Notes: generated by a model not told the origin, from the letters alone. Shown: positions 24,143 to 32,958, counted from the stretch's first letter. The stretch is 40,326 bases of DNA from Lysobacteraceae bacterium 2PB (GCA_005502915.1 SCMT01000032.1:1-40326); one strand, 5' to 3'. A program made the numbers and translations.

Positions 24143-25003
24143 TCACGGCGCGTCCTCCGGCGACGAGGCATCGTCGGCGAAGAGGTCGGGCTGGTCGTGC
24201 AGCCCTTCGGCGGCATAGGCGTCGGACAGCCGCTGGCGCAGCGCGTGCAACGGATCGTCCATCAGGAACTGCGCGAGCCGCGCATGCCAGGTCGGCCAGC
24301 GCACGCCAAGCGTTTCGACATCGTCGCCCAGGGGCACGCCCTCGCCGCTGCGCGCGACGAAGGCGGTCTCGCACAGCACGTTGCGCCAGCCCAGGCCGGC
24401 CATACGCAGCGACAGGTCGATCAACGCGGCGTACCACGAGGCGTAGGTGTCCGCATCGAGGCCGCCGGCCTTCGCGCGCGCGCTGCCGCGCAGGAACACG
24501 GCATGGTTCACCGCGCCGGGGAGTTCGGGATGATGCGGCGGCAGGCTGGCGGCGGCGCGGGCGAGGCGGACGGGTTCGTCGGGCACGGGCAGCACTTCGC
24601 CGATGCGCGGCCAGGACGCGGTTTCGCCGGCATTGCACCAGGGCGTGGCGGTAGCGATGGCCGGGTCGCGCGCCGCACAGGCGACCAGCTGCGAGGCCCA
24701 GCCGGGCAGCGGCACGGCGTCGCTGGCCAGCACCAGCACGTCCGCATCGCCGCAGGCGCGGAGCATGTCGGCCAGATGGGCCGCTTCCCCGATCGGGCGG
24801 GCGCGGCGCGTGTAGCCGGCCTGCAGCGCGGTGCGCGCCAGCCAGCGATCGATGATGGCGCGACCGCGCGGGCCGGCCTGGCCATCGTCGGCCAGCCAGA
24901 CCCGCGTCTGCGGCGGCGTGCCCTGCTCCAGCGCGGCGAGGCAGGCGTCGAGGGCGTCGTCGTCGACGCCCACCGGCACCAGCACGACCGGCACGGCGCT
25001 CAT
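24143..25003 (-). CDS. Glycosyltransferase-like protein, family 2 fold
   Basis: 286 residues. VVLVPVGVDDDALDACLAAL, VWLADDGQAG and VLVLASDAVPLPGWAS mark a GT-A nucleotide-binding core, but the metal-binding DxD is represented only by ASD. NHAVFLRGSARAKAGGLD matches the acceptor-side region of GT2 proteins. The last 20 residues are acidic and proline/alanine-rich. I use the ATG at 25003; a TTG four codons upstream is possible. It starts 22 bases after gspD, so it may be read with the secretion operon. The function as an active transferase is less sure than for the neighbouring gene. Confidence 0.7.
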   Translation of the reverse strand: MSAVPVVLVPVGVDDDALDACLAALEQGTPPQTRVWLADDGQAGPRGRAIIDRWLARTALQAGYTRRARPIGEAAHLADMLRACGDADVLVLASDAVPLPGWASQLVACAARDPAIATATPWCNAGETASWPRIGEVLPVPDEPVRLARAAASLPPHHPELPGAVNHAVFLRGSARAKAGGLDADTYASWYAALIDLSLRMAGLGWRNVLCETAFVARSGEGVPLGDDVETLGVRWPTWHARLAQFLMDDPLHALRQRLSDAYAAEGLHDQPDLFADDASSPEDAP

Positions 25004-25025
25004 CCGCGTGGGCAAGCTCGCGCGG

Positions 25026-27257
25026 TCAGCCGCCGCTCGCGCGGCGCGGCTTCTTCGACGACTTGATCGGTTCCATCGCGCGGAAGCCGCGCGTGTAGTC
25101 GTCGGTGAAGTCGCGAAGTTCCTGCTGATCGCGGATGATCGTCGGCGTGATCAGCACGACCACTTCCGTGCGGTCCTTGCTCGTGGTCTGGCGACCGAAC
25201 AGGCCGCCCACCCACGGAATGCGGCTCAGGCCCGGGATGCCGGTGGAACCCTTGCTGCTGCCGTCCTGGACCAGGCCGGCCAGCATCACGGTGTCGCCGG
25301 TCGGCACGATGGCCTCGGTCTTCAGGCGGCGGGTGTCGATGCGCACGTTGCCGTTGGCGTCGGCGGCCGAGCCCGGCGAGCTGACTTCCTGGACGATGTC
25401 GAGGAACACGGTGCCGTCCTTGGTGACGCGCGGACGCACCTTCAGGATCACGCCGGTGTCGAGGTACTGCACCTGGCTGATGCTGTTGTTGTTGCCGATG
25501 ATCGGATTGACCGACACCGAGGTCACCGGGATGCGGCTGCCGACGTTCAGCGTCGCCTCGGCGTTGTTGCGCGCCAGCAGCGAGCCGGTCTGCAGCAGGC
25601 GCACGTCGGTGACCTTGTCCAGCGCGGTGATGATCGCCGCGGCATCGTTCTTCAGCAGGGTCCAGGCCAGGCCGCCGCCGGTGCCCTTGCCGCCGATGCT
25701 GGCGCCGAGCGTGCTCCACTTGCGCGGGATCGAGCCCAGCGGGTCGGTGACGTCGGGCAGGCCGTTCTCCTGCGCCGCGTTCTCGATGAACCAGTTCACG
25801 CCGTAGGCCAGTTCGCCGGTGAGCTTGACCTCGACCACCTGCGATTCGATGTGGACCTGCAGCGGGAGCATGTCCAGCTTCTCGATCACGTCCATGATCG
25901 AACGCCAGGCCGAAGGCGTGGAGCGCACGAGCAGGGTGTTGTTCTCCTCGATCGCCGACACCGCGACCTTGTCGCCGCCGACCTCGATCACCACGCTGCC
26001 GCTGCCGCCCTGGTTGCCGCCGCCCAGCGACAGCGAACCGCTGCCGAGGCCGCCGCCGGTCCCGCCCGCACCGCCGCCGTCCATGCCGCCATCCTTGCTG
26101 GCACCGCTGCCGCCGGCGCTGATCGTGGTGGCCTGGCCGCCGGGGATCAGCGAGATGCCGCCACCGCCGTCGTTGCCGCCGCCGCTGCCGCCACCGCTGC
26201 CGCCGAACACTTCGCCCAGGCGCGCGGCGAGATCCTTCGCGGTGATGTACTTCAGCTCGTAGGAATACAGGCGCAGGCCCTCGCCGGCGCCGTCGATGCG
26301 CTCGATCCACTGCTGGATGTCGTCGAGGTATTCGGGCTGCGCGGTGATCGCCAGCACCGCGTTGGCGCTCTCGATCGGCATGAAGCGGAACATGCCCGCC
26401 ACCGGCGACTTGCTGCCTTCGCCGAAGACTTTTTCGAGGTCCTGCACGACCTTGCCGGCGCGGCTGGATTCCAGCGGGAACACGCCGACCGACATGCTCG
26501 CCATCCAGTCGACGTCGAACACCTCGATGGTGCGCAGGTAGCTTTCCAGTTCGGCGCGCGAGCCGGCGAGGGTCATCACGTTGCGGCCCGGGTCGACGGT
26601 GACGATCGCGCCCGGGCGCGCGTACGGCTTGAGCAGCTTCTCCATCTCGCTGGCGGAGATGTAGCGCAGCGGCACCACGCGCGACTCGAAGCCGCGCGCG
26701 CTCGCCGGCGGGTTGCTGCGCGGCGCGACCACGCCGGTCGCGAGCGCCTGGTCGGCGGGAACGATGCTGTAGCGGCCGTCGCTGTAGATCATCCGCGCGT
26801 TGTTCCAGCCGAGGATCATCTCCAGCACCGACAGCGCCTGCGCCGGGCTGATCTTCTTCGGCGTGACGTAGGTGACCGTGCCCTGCACGTTCGGCGCGAT
26901 GGTGTAGTTCTGGCCGAGCATGTCGCCGAGGATCGCCTTGACCACCGCGTGCAGCGATTCGCCTTCGAAATTGAAGGTGGCCTCGCCGGAGGTGGCATCG
27001 AGGTCGGGCATCGGCGAGCCGGCGGCATCGCGGTTGATGACCTGGCCATTGCCGCGATGGATGACCGGCCTGGCGCGCGCGTCGTCCTCGGATTCGGGCG
27101 TCGCGACGGGCGCCGGGGCCGGGGCATCGGCGGCGGTGCTGGGCGCGCTCTGCCGGGCGTTGCGCTTGATCACCGGCGTCGGCGACGCGGCGTGCGCCGC
27201 AAAGATCGCGCAGAGCGCGGCGGCGAAAGTGGTACGGGCTGCGGCTTGGAGATTCAT
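25026..27257 (-). CDS. gspD: T2SS outer-membrane secretin GspD (XpsD)
   Basis: 743 residues. A signal peptide (AAALCAIFAAHA) is followed by a proline/alanine-rich linker, the N0 domain (FNFEGESLHAVVKAILGDML), N1-N3 repeats and, from about residue 560, the secretin core with LNVGSRIPVTS (near 572) and TEVVVLITPTII (near 702). It forms the outer-membrane channel of the type II secretion system. Residues about 347-424 in N3 are an unusually long glycine/serine-rich loop. I choose the ATG at 27257, preceded by GAGAG; an ATG at 27281 overlapping the gspN stop (TGATG) would add eight residues before the signal peptide. No lipobox is visible. Confidence 0.93.
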   Translation of the reverse strand: MNLQAAARTTFAAALCAIFAAHAASPTPVIKRNARQSAPSTAADAPAPAPVATPESEDDARARPVIHRGNGQVINRDAAGSPMPDLDATSGEATFNFEGESLHAVVKAILGDMLGQNYTIAPNVQGTVTYVTPKKISPAQALSVLEMILGWNNARMIYSDGRYSIVPADQALATGVVAPRSNPPASARGFESRVVPLRYISASEMEKLLKPYARPGAIVTVDPGRNVMTLAGSRAELESYLRTIEVFDVDWMASMSVGVFPLESSRAGKVVQDLEKVFGEGSKSPVAGMFRFMPIESANAVLAITAQPEYLDDIQQWIERIDGAGEGLRLYSYELKYITAKDLAARLGEVFGGSGGGSGGGNDGGGGISLIPGGQATTISAGGSGASKDGGMDGGGAGGTGGGLGSGSLSLGGGNQGGSGSVVIEVGGDKVAVSAIEENNTLLVRSTPSAWRSIMDVIEKLDMLPLQVHIESQVVEVKLTGELAYGVNWFIENAAQENGLPDVTDPLGSIPRKWSTLGASIGGKGTGGGLAWTLLKNDAAAIITALDKVTDVRLLQTGSLLARNNAEATLNVGSRIPVTSVSVNPIIGNNNSISQVQYLDTGVILKVRPRVTKDGTVFLDIVQEVSSPGSAADANGNVRIDTRRLKTEAIVPTGDTVMLAGLVQDGSSKGSTGIPGLSRIPWVGGLFGRQTTSKDRTEVVVLITPTIIRDQQELRDFTDDYTRGFRAMEPIKSSKKPRRASGG

Positions 27258-27280
27258 TCTGTGAACTCTCGGGGCAAACA

Positions 27281-28042
27281 TCAGGGTGTCTGTCCAGGCG
27301 GCGCGGCGTTCTGCGCTTCCTGTGCGGCTTGCTGCCTCAACTGGGCGCGGCGCTCCTCGATCCGCTTGCGGATCGCTTCGAGCTGCACTTCGGTCGAGAC
27401 GTTGCCGCTCGGAGGCGGCGGCGGAGGCGGAGGCGGCGGAGCCACCGTCGCGCCGGAGGCGTCGACGACCGGCTGCGGCTGTGTCGGGTCGGGCACGATG
27501 CCCGGCTGCGGGCCGGCCACGGGCGCGGGATTGACGCCGCCGACACCGTTGAACACGCGCAGGTCCAGGCGACGGTCGCCTTCGGGACCGCGGAACACCG
27601 CGGCGCGGGGCTCCAGGCTGGCGAGCGTCCATTGCGGCGCGGTTTCGACCGCTTCGCCGAGCTTCACGCGCACCGGCTGCGCGCCTTCGGCGGCCGGCTT
27701 GAGGATGGCCAGCTGCACGCCGCCGCCGATCAGCACGCTGGTCAGGGTGTAGTCGAAGGTGTTGGCCTGCCCTTCCTCGCCGCCGGCATCGATGGTGAAC
27801 GGCTGGTGGCGGCGGTTTTCGGAGAAGAGCGGGCGGTTCTTGATCTCGGCGTACTGCTCCATCACGCCGGGCCGGCCCGAGGCCGGCAGCTTGGTGTCCG
27901 GCAGGCGCTGGCCGGCGGTATCGGCCTCGGCATCGCCGAGACGGGCGCCCATGCCGGAGAGCGCCAGCACCCAGACCACGATCGCCCAGCCGGCGGCGCC
28001 GGCCAGCACCCAGGTGCGCGGGCTCAGGCTGTCAGCGCGCAT
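27281..28042 (-). CDS. gspN: T2SS protein GspN / XpsN type
   Basis: 253 residues. One N-terminal membrane segment (WVLAGAAGWAIVVWVLAL) is followed by a periplasmic region with IKNRPLFSENRRHQPF, the conserved patch of the XpsN/GspC-like inner-membrane proteins that contact the secretin. A run of ten prolines (near 200-210) leads into a charged C-terminal helix rich in R, E and Q. In Xanthomonas, XpsN bridges the XpsL/XpsM complex and XpsD and takes the place of GspC; no separate gspC is present here. The gene overlaps gspM by eleven bases. Confidence 0.85.
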   Translation of the reverse strand: MRADSLSPRTWVLAGAAGWAIVVWVLALSGMGARLGDAEADTAGQRLPDTKLPASGRPGVMEQYAEIKNRPLFSENRRHQPFTIDAGGEEGQANTFDYTLTSVLIGGGVQLAILKPAAEGAQPVRVKLGEAVETAPQWTLASLEPRAAVFRGPEGDRRLDLRVFNGVGGVNPAPVAGPQPGIVPDPTQPQPVVDASGATVAPPPPPPPPPPSGNVSTEVQLEAIRKRIEERRAQLRQQAAQEAQNAAPPGQTP

Positions 28043-28652
28043 CGGCGTTGCCTCCCGGTGCCGGCGCGACGTAGCCGTAGAGGTCGAAGTTCACGTCCAG
28101 GCCGCCGTTGGCCGAGGACTGGTCGGGCGAGAAGTAGAAACGGTTGGCGACCACGTTGAGGTTGTCCACGAACAGGCGCGGCGTGCCGCTTTCCAGCGAG
28201 TGCAGCACCATCGCCAGCTCCGGGGTGCCGCAGCGCAGGCGCACCTGCACCACCGCGCGCGGGAAGCGCTCCTTGCGCGGCTCGGTCAGTGGCGAACGGT
28301 TCTGGATCGCGCAGCTGCGGTTCTTCGGGCTGGCCTCGAGCACCGCCGTTTCCAGCCGCGCGACGAGCGCGGAGGTGGCGGATTCGACCGTGCCGTCCAT
28401 GAAGCCCGGCATGCGTGCCGACTGTTCGCGCACGCTGGCCAGGCGCTTGCGCACCTCGCCGGCCTGGGCGAGCGTGGCGCGGGCGCGGGCATCCCGGTCC
28501 TTGAGGGTGTCGATGCGTTCCTGCAGCTCCAGCATCGGCACGGTCCACCACGGATGGACGAGGGCGAAGTAGGCCAGGCCCAGCGCGGCGCCGAGCAGGC
28601 CCAAGGCCAGCCAGCGGTCGCGCGGCGACAGTGTCTTGGTCACGGTGGTCAT
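28032..28652 (-). CDS. gspM: T2SS inner-membrane protein GspM (XpsM)
   Basis: 206 residues. A single membrane segment (about 14-33, WLALGLLGAALGLAYFALV) is followed by a coiled-coil stretch (LELQERIDTLKDRDARARA) and a small ferredoxin-like domain ending FYFSPDQ and DLYGYVAP. GspM partners GspL in the inner-membrane platform. The ATG overlaps the gspL stop by four bases and its 3' end overlaps gspN, so the L-M-N trio is tightly coupled. Confidence 0.88.
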   Translation of the reverse strand: MTTVTKTLSPRDRWLALGLLGAALGLAYFALVHPWWTVPMLELQERIDTLKDRDARARATLAQAGEVRKRLASVREQSARMPGFMDGTVESATSALVARLETAVLEASPKNRSCAIQNRSPLTEPRKERFPRAVVQVRLRCGTPELAMVLHSLESGTPRLFVDNLNVVANRFYFSPDQSSANGGLDVNFDLYGYVAPAPGGNADAR

Positions 28653-29875
28653 GGCGCCCCCTCCGGACGGGCCTTCTGCCCTCTCGGGGGCTTGTTGGCG
28701 GTGCGGGGCTGGATCACGACCAGGTCGGCGGTGATGGTGAAGCGGTCCTTGCCCTTGCCCTGGTCGGGCATCAGCGCGCCGGTCAGCTGCGGCGCCTTCC
28801 ACAGCTTCGAGGGACGCAGGCGTTCGACCAGGCTGGCGGCCTCGGAGCTGAGGCCGATGATCATGACCTTCTCGCCCTCGACCGAGACCTTCTCCAGGAA
28901 GGTGCCATCCGGCAGCAGGCGGCTGAGTTCGTCCATCACTTCGACCGTGGTCGGCCGGCCGTTCCGGGTTTCCTGCAGAAAGCGCAGGCCCTCGACGGTA
29001 TCGACCAGCAGCCGCTTCTCGTCGGCCACCTTCTGCGCCTGCTTGGCGCGGCGCTTGGTCTCGGTCTCGAAGGCGTCGGCGGCGGCCTCGCGGTTGGCGC
29101 GGATCTGCCACAGGCCTGCGCCGGCGGCGACCAGCAGCACGGTGACCAGGCCGATGTTCCAGGCCGCGCGCGGATCGCGGCGGCGGCGGCGCTGCGCGGC
29201 CGGCAGCAGGTTCACCCCCAGCGGCCGGCCCTCGGCGTCGGCCATGTCCACGCCGGAGAGCGTCGCGCCCAGCGCGGGGCCCAGGGCGGCGACGGCGGCC
29301 TCCAGGCTGGCCCGGGGCACGACCACCAGTTCGGCGTCGATCTGGCCATCGCCGCGGCGGCCGATCAGGCGCGCGTCGTAGAACACGTCATTGGCGGCGA
29401 ACGGCGTCTGGCGGTCGATCTCGAAGCCCAGCACCTCGCGCAGGCGCTCGGCGGCGGCGGCGGGCAGCTGCAGGCGGCGGCGCAGGCCGCTGCGCGCCGG
29501 CAGCAGCAGCCAGCGAGGCAGGTTGGCGATCCGCGGGCTGAGCAGGCGGGCCAGCGGCTCCTGTTCGCCGGCGACGGCGTCCCAGGGCAGCTCGGCCAGA
29601 TCGCGCAGCGCGGGCTCGCCGGGCTGCACGGGCAGGGTCATGGTGAGGACGAGGTCGTCGGCCTGGCGGCGCAGCAGCAGGCGCTGCTGGCCCAGGCCGA
29701 ACACGGCGCGCACGCGCTGCGGCAGCCAGCTGGCCAGGGCGTCGAGCCACCAGGCCAGGAAACCGCGCAGGCCCGGCCACGCCCGGGCCAGACCGGATTG
29801 CCTCCGGTTCGAGCCCGTCCCGGGGGACGTCGTGTTGTCGGTGGTCACGGCGCTCAGATGCAGTCCCTCGATCAA
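28649..29875 (-). CDS. gspL: T2SS inner-membrane platform protein GspL (XpsL)
   Basis: 408 residues. The N-terminal cytoplasmic part is an actin-like/PilM-like domain (LVLTMTLPVQPGEP, LPAAAAERLREVLGFEIDRQTPF), then a membrane segment (about 236-257, AAWNIGLVTVLLVAAGAGLW), a coiled coil (AQKVADEKRLLVDTVEG) and a PilN-like periplasmic domain (VSVEGEKVMIIGLSSEA). This matches the xanthomonad XpsL layout, in which GspE docks on the cytoplasmic part. The start is uncertain: a TTG at 29875 opens the frame, and a GTG at 29848 is the next option. Confidence 0.87.
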   Translation of the reverse strand: MIEGLHLSAVTTDNTTSPGTGSNRRQSGLARAWPGLRGFLAWWLDALASWLPQRVRAVFGLGQQRLLLRRQADDLVLTMTLPVQPGEPALRDLAELPWDAVAGEQEPLARLLSPRIANLPRWLLLPARSGLRRRLQLPAAAAERLREVLGFEIDRQTPFAANDVFYDARLIGRRGDGQIDAELVVVPRASLEAAVAALGPALGATLSGVDMADAEGRPLGVNLLPAAQRRRRRDPRAAWNIGLVTVLLVAAGAGLWQIRANREAAADAFETETKRRAKQAQKVADEKRLLVDTVEGLRFLQETRNGRPTTVEVMDELSRLLPDGTFLEKVSVEGEKVMIIGLSSEAASLVERLRPSKLWKAPQLTGALMPDQGKGKDRFTITADLVVIQPRTANKPPRGQKARPEGAP

Positions 29876-29916
29876 ATCCCGGTTGGAAGCGCGATCGACA
29901 TGCGATCAGCATGCGA

Positions 29917-30873
29917 TCACTTGGAAGCCGCGCCGCCAGGGCGGCGCGGGTCGGTGTTGGGCGAACCGGGCGTCGGAGCAGCGGTGCGCGCGAGGGCCCC
30001 CTCCTCCCAGCGCAACGGGGTGTAGGCAGACCCCGGCAACCCGCTGCTCCCGGCGCGCACGACGGCGCGCAGGATCGACACGCGCCCGTCCCGGAGGCGC
30101 GCCCGGCTGTCGATACTATACGTGCCCGTGCCGGCACCGACGAGCGGCTGGGTCTCGCCTGGCAGGCGCGGGCGACGCCGTTCGGTCAGGGCACGCTCCG
30201 GGTCGATGCCCATCGCCTTGAGGACCTCCGCGCTCGCGTACTGCTCGTTCGGACGGCCCTGCCCGCTGTAGACCGTCAGATGCGGCTCAAGTTTCCCGAA
30301 CAGCTCGCTGGTCATGCCCAGCACCAGCTGCAGCTCGGCGACGGTCTCGAACGGCGCGTCCTTGGCGCCGTACGGCAGGTCCTCGCTTTCGTAGTCGGCG
30401 TCCTCGGCCCCGCCCTCGGGCTGGGTCAGCAGGTCGGAATCGCGCCAGTCCATCACCGCCGCGGCCAGCTTGCGCGCCTGGGTCCGCTCGGCACCGACGG
30501 CCTGGATCAGGTTGGCGATGAGGTCCATGTCCGCGCCGTTGAGGTCGACCTTGCCCGATTCATCGATGATGGTGACGGTGACATCGGCGCCAGCGAATTC
30601 CCACGCGTATTCGCGACCGTCCGGCAGCCATTGCCGGGTCGGCTCCATCTCGACCACGCGGGTCATGGCGTACTCCAGGCCCGCGCGTGCGGCCTGGTCG
30701 GCAAGCACGCCCTGGCTCAGCACGCGTCCCTGCAGGTATTCGATGCGCGCGGTCAGGGCGAAGGCACCGATCACCGCGGTCAGCATCGCGATCAGCCACA
30801 GCACCATCAGCAGAGCGGCGCCGCGCGCGGGTCCACGATGCAAGCGCGGGCGCAGGCCCGGACCACGGCTCAT
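29917..30873 (-). CDS. gspK: T2SS minor pseudopilin GspK (XpsK)
   Basis: 318 residues, the large minor pseudopilin. Prepilin cleavage is expected after G18 (PARG/AALLMVLW); as usual for GspK, position +5 is not glutamate. The hydrophobic helix is MVLWLIAMLTAVIGAFAL. The globular domain includes ESGKVDLNGADMDLI and VMDWRDSDLLTQ, calcium/helical-domain regions of the family. With GspI and GspJ it forms the tip of the pseudopilus. The start overlaps gspJ by four bases. The last 30 residues are proline/glycine-rich. Confidence 0.9.
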   Translation of the reverse strand: MSRGPGLRPRLHRGPARGAALLMVLWLIAMLTAVIGAFALTARIEYLQGRVLSQGVLADQAARAGLEYAMTRVVEMEPTRQWLPDGREYAWEFAGADVTVTIIDESGKVDLNGADMDLIANLIQAVGAERTQARKLAAAVMDWRDSDLLTQPEGGAEDADYESEDLPYGAKDAPFETVAELQLVLGMTSELFGKLEPHLTVYSGQGRPNEQYASAEVLKAMGIDPERALTERRRPRLPGETQPLVGAGTGTYSIDSRARLRDGRVSILRAVVRAGSSGLPGSAYTPLRWEEGALARTAAPTPGSPNTDPRRPGGAASK

Positions 30874-31523
30874 ATCGGCACCTGCGACATGCTGAAGCTG
30901 GCGCCCTGCGGCAACGAGACCACCATCGGCGGCCAGGCGTCGCCGCGATCATCGACGATGCTCACCCGTACCTGCAGCGGCATGCGGTCGACCTGTTCCC
31001 AGCGCGTCTGCCAGTCGCCCATGCGGTTCTGGGCATCGAGCGCGCGGTATTCGAACTTCACCGATTCCAGCCCGCCGACGAGGCGCTCCGGCGGGCCGGC
31101 GTCGCGCTCGCCGAAGACTTCGTTGACCAGCACCACCGAAAACTCGACCTGCAGGCGCAGGCCGCCGTTCTCGTCGTCGACCACGGTGATGTCGTGCAGA
31201 TGCGGCCCGCCGCGGCCGAGGTAGGCCGGCAGGTCGGCGACGAAGCGCATCTGGTCTTCCTCGCCGACGAAGCGCAGCGGCTGGCCAGTGGATTCGTTGA
31301 CGTCGAAGGCGATCGGCAGCGCCGAGCCGATGCGCTTGCGCAGGAAGTTCTGCACCGAGCGCATGCGCTCGTTGCGCGCCGAGCGGTCCTCGCCGCGCGT
31401 CGCCGCCGCCGAGGACGCGCGCAACGTCGCGAAGGCCAGCGACAGCGCGGCAGCCAGCAGCATGGTCGCCACCAGCACTTCCATCAGGGTGAAACCGCGC
31501 GATTGCCTGCGGGCGGAGGTCAT
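30870..31523 (-). CDS. gspJ: T2SS minor pseudopilin GspJ (XpsJ)
   Basis: 217 residues. Cleavage site SRG/FTLMEVLVATML with G10 and E15 (the conserved +5 glutamate). The rest is a beta-rich domain typical of GspJ, with FRVGEED-like strands, GRGGPHLHDITVVDDE and VKFEYRALD. It joins GspI and GspK at the pseudopilus tip. The ATG at 31521-31523 overlaps the gspI stop by four bases; the frame that continues upstream is only a shadow inside gspI. Confidence 0.9.
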   Translation of the reverse strand: MTSARRQSRGFTLMEVLVATMLLAAALSLAFATLRASSAAATRGEDRSARNERMRSVQNFLRKRIGSALPIAFDVNESTGQPLRFVGEEDQMRFVADLPAYLGRGGPHLHDITVVDDENGGLRLQVEFSVVLVNEVFGERDAGPPERLVGGLESVKFEYRALDAQNRMGDWQTRWEQVDRMPLQVRVSIVDDRGDAWPPMVVSLPQGASFSMSQVPI

Positions 31524-31975
31524 GGCACCACCCCGGAGGTATTGGGGTCGGTGGGCGCGACCAGGCGCAGGCTCTCCAGACTCAGGCGCTCGCGCGGGCC
31601 GCCTTCGCCCCAGGCGACGGTGACCTGCACGTGCATCAGCTTCGGGCCGACCAGCGTCTGCGGCTGCGCCGGCTGCCGCGCGGCCTGCGGGTCGCGCCAG
31701 GGCGAGACGACGACTTCCCACTGGTAGCGGCCGCCGTCGAGGCGACCGTCGCGCCGGCCTGCAGCCAGGGCCTGGCCCACGCCGATCTGCGCCAGCAGGC
31801 TCTGCGCGTGCAGCGCCGCGCGGCCGTACTGGTCGGAGGCGCGCACCTGGCGGCTGGCGTTGGTCAGCGTGCCCAACAGCAGGGTCATGCCGAAGGCGAG
31901 CAGCCCGAAGGCGACCACGACTTCGATCAGGGTGTAGCCGCGCTGGCGGCGCGCGGTGGCGAAGGGACGCCTCAT
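31520..31975 (-). CDS. gspI: T2SS minor pseudopilin GspI (XpsI)
   Basis: 151 residues. Prepilin motif QRG/YTLIEVVVAFG: G13, with tyrosine at +1 in place of the usual phenylalanine, and E18. The hydrophobic helix is followed by a small domain with YQWEVVVSPWRD and LMHVQVTVAWGEG, as in other GspI proteins. It overlaps gspH and gspJ by four bases each, in keeping with equal production of the tip subunits. Confidence 0.9.
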   Translation of the reverse strand: MRRPFATARRQRGYTLIEVVVAFGLLAFGMTLLLGTLTNASRQVRASDQYGRAALHAQSLLAQIGVGQALAAGRRDGRLDGGRYQWEVVVSPWRDPQAARQPAQPQTLVGPKLMHVQVTVAWGEGGPRERLSLESLRLVAPTDPNTSGVVP

Positions 31976-32466
31976 CGTCCGGTCGCCTCGCCGCGATGCA
32001 GGCTGACCTCGCCGGTGAGCCAGGCCACGTCGACGTTCAGCGCCGCGCGCTCGTGGCTGAGCTGGATGCGGCCGCCGGTGGAGGCGCCGTCCTCGAAGAA
32101 CAGGATCACGCCCTCGCCGTCGCGTTCCTGCACCTGGCGCACGCCGGTGAAACTGACGCGCAGCGGCTTGCGGATCTCGCCGCTGCGGCCCTTGGCGCCG
32201 CTCCAGCGGCCATCTTCGGGCACGATGCGGAAGGTCTGCACGGTGCCGGTGGAGATCGCCGTCGAACGGGCGCGGCGGAGCTCGGAGGCGATCGTCTTGG
32301 CTTCCGATCGCAGGCGCAGGCCATCCATCCCGCCGTTCATCGACATCATCAGGATCACCGTCAGCCCCGCGACGAGGCTGACGACGACCAGGATCTCGAT
32401 CAGGGTGAAACCCGAGGCCCTGTGTCGGGCCGGGGCGTCACGCCGGGAACGATGGACGGTGAGCAT
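31972..32466 (-). CDS. gspH: T2SS minor pseudopilin GspH (XpsH)
   Basis: 164 residues. Leader RHRASG then FTLIEILVVVSLVAGLT (cleavage after G19, E24). KTIASELRRARSTAISTG is the conserved segment of the GspH/FimT family, and the C-terminal domain is beta-rich. GspH links the tip complex to the GspG shaft. It starts 42 bases after the gspG stop. Confidence 0.9.
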   Translation of the reverse strand: MLTVHRSRRDAPARHRASGFTLIEILVVVSLVAGLTVILMMSMNGGMDGLRLRSEAKTIASELRRARSTAISTGTVQTFRIVPEDGRWSGAKGRSGEIRKPLRVSFTGVRQVQERDGEGVILFFEDGASTGGRIQLSHERAALNVDVAWLTGEVSLHRGEATGR

Positions 32467-32508
32467 GGCGGGCGCCCGGGCCGCGACGCAGAGGCGTCGC
32501 CGGCCTGC

Positions 32509-32958
32509 TTACTGTTCGTACTTGATGTCGGCGTCGACGCTGCTGCCGCCCGGCTGGCCGTCCTTGCCGAGGCTGACCAGGTCGAACGGGCCGTCCTCGC
32601 CGGGCACGGTGTACTGCAGCGGCTTGTTGAACGGGTCCTTGAGCAGCTTGTCCTTCACGTACGGGCCGAGCCAGCCGTTGATCTGCGGATCGGTGGTCAG
32701 GTCTTCCAGCGTGCGCGGATATTCGCCGACGTCGGCGTTGTACTGCTCGATCGCCGCGCCGACCTGCGTGACCTGGGTGCCGGCGAGCTTGTGGTTGGCC
32801 TTGTCCTTGTTGCCGAAGATCTGGCTGCCGACCACCGCGAGCACGCCGCCGATCAGCACGATGACGATGATGATCTCGATCAGGGTCATGCCCCCCTGCG
32901 AGCGGCGCGGCGAAGGGCGGCGGGCGTTGCGGCGGGCGGGTCGGCGGGAAGGGCGCAT
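32509..32958 (-). CDS. gspG: T2SS major pseudopilin GspG (XpsG)
   Basis: 149 residues. The leader is long and arginine-rich (23 residues), with cleavage QGG/MTLIEIIIVIVLIGG: methionine, not phenylalanine, at +1, and E28 at +5. ADVGEYPRTLEDL and the C-terminal WLGPYVKDKLLKDPFNKPL to FDLVSLGKDGQPGG are the signature of GspG with its calcium loop. It polymerises into the pseudopilus that pushes substrates through GspD. The start is the ATG at 32956-32958; 59 bases separate it from gspF. Confidence 0.93.
   Translation of the reverse strand: MRPSRRPARRNARRPSPRRSQGGMTLIEIIIVIVLIGGVLAVVGSQIFGNKDKANHKLAGTQVTQVGAAIEQYNADVGEYPRTLEDLTTDPQINGWLGPYVKDKLLKDPFNKPLQYTVPGEDGPFDLVSLGKDGQPGGSSVDADIKYEQ

Noticed and set aside
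24831-27752. Open frame of 973 codons on the plus strand opposite gspD and gspN
   Set aside because: It lies antisense to two genes with clear domains, and its translation is rich in A, R, H and Q with no recognisable fold; such shadows are common at this GC content.
27281-28042. Missing GspC as a defect of the secretion system
   Set aside because: The XpsN-type protein fills this place in xanthomonad systems, so the set is normal for the family.
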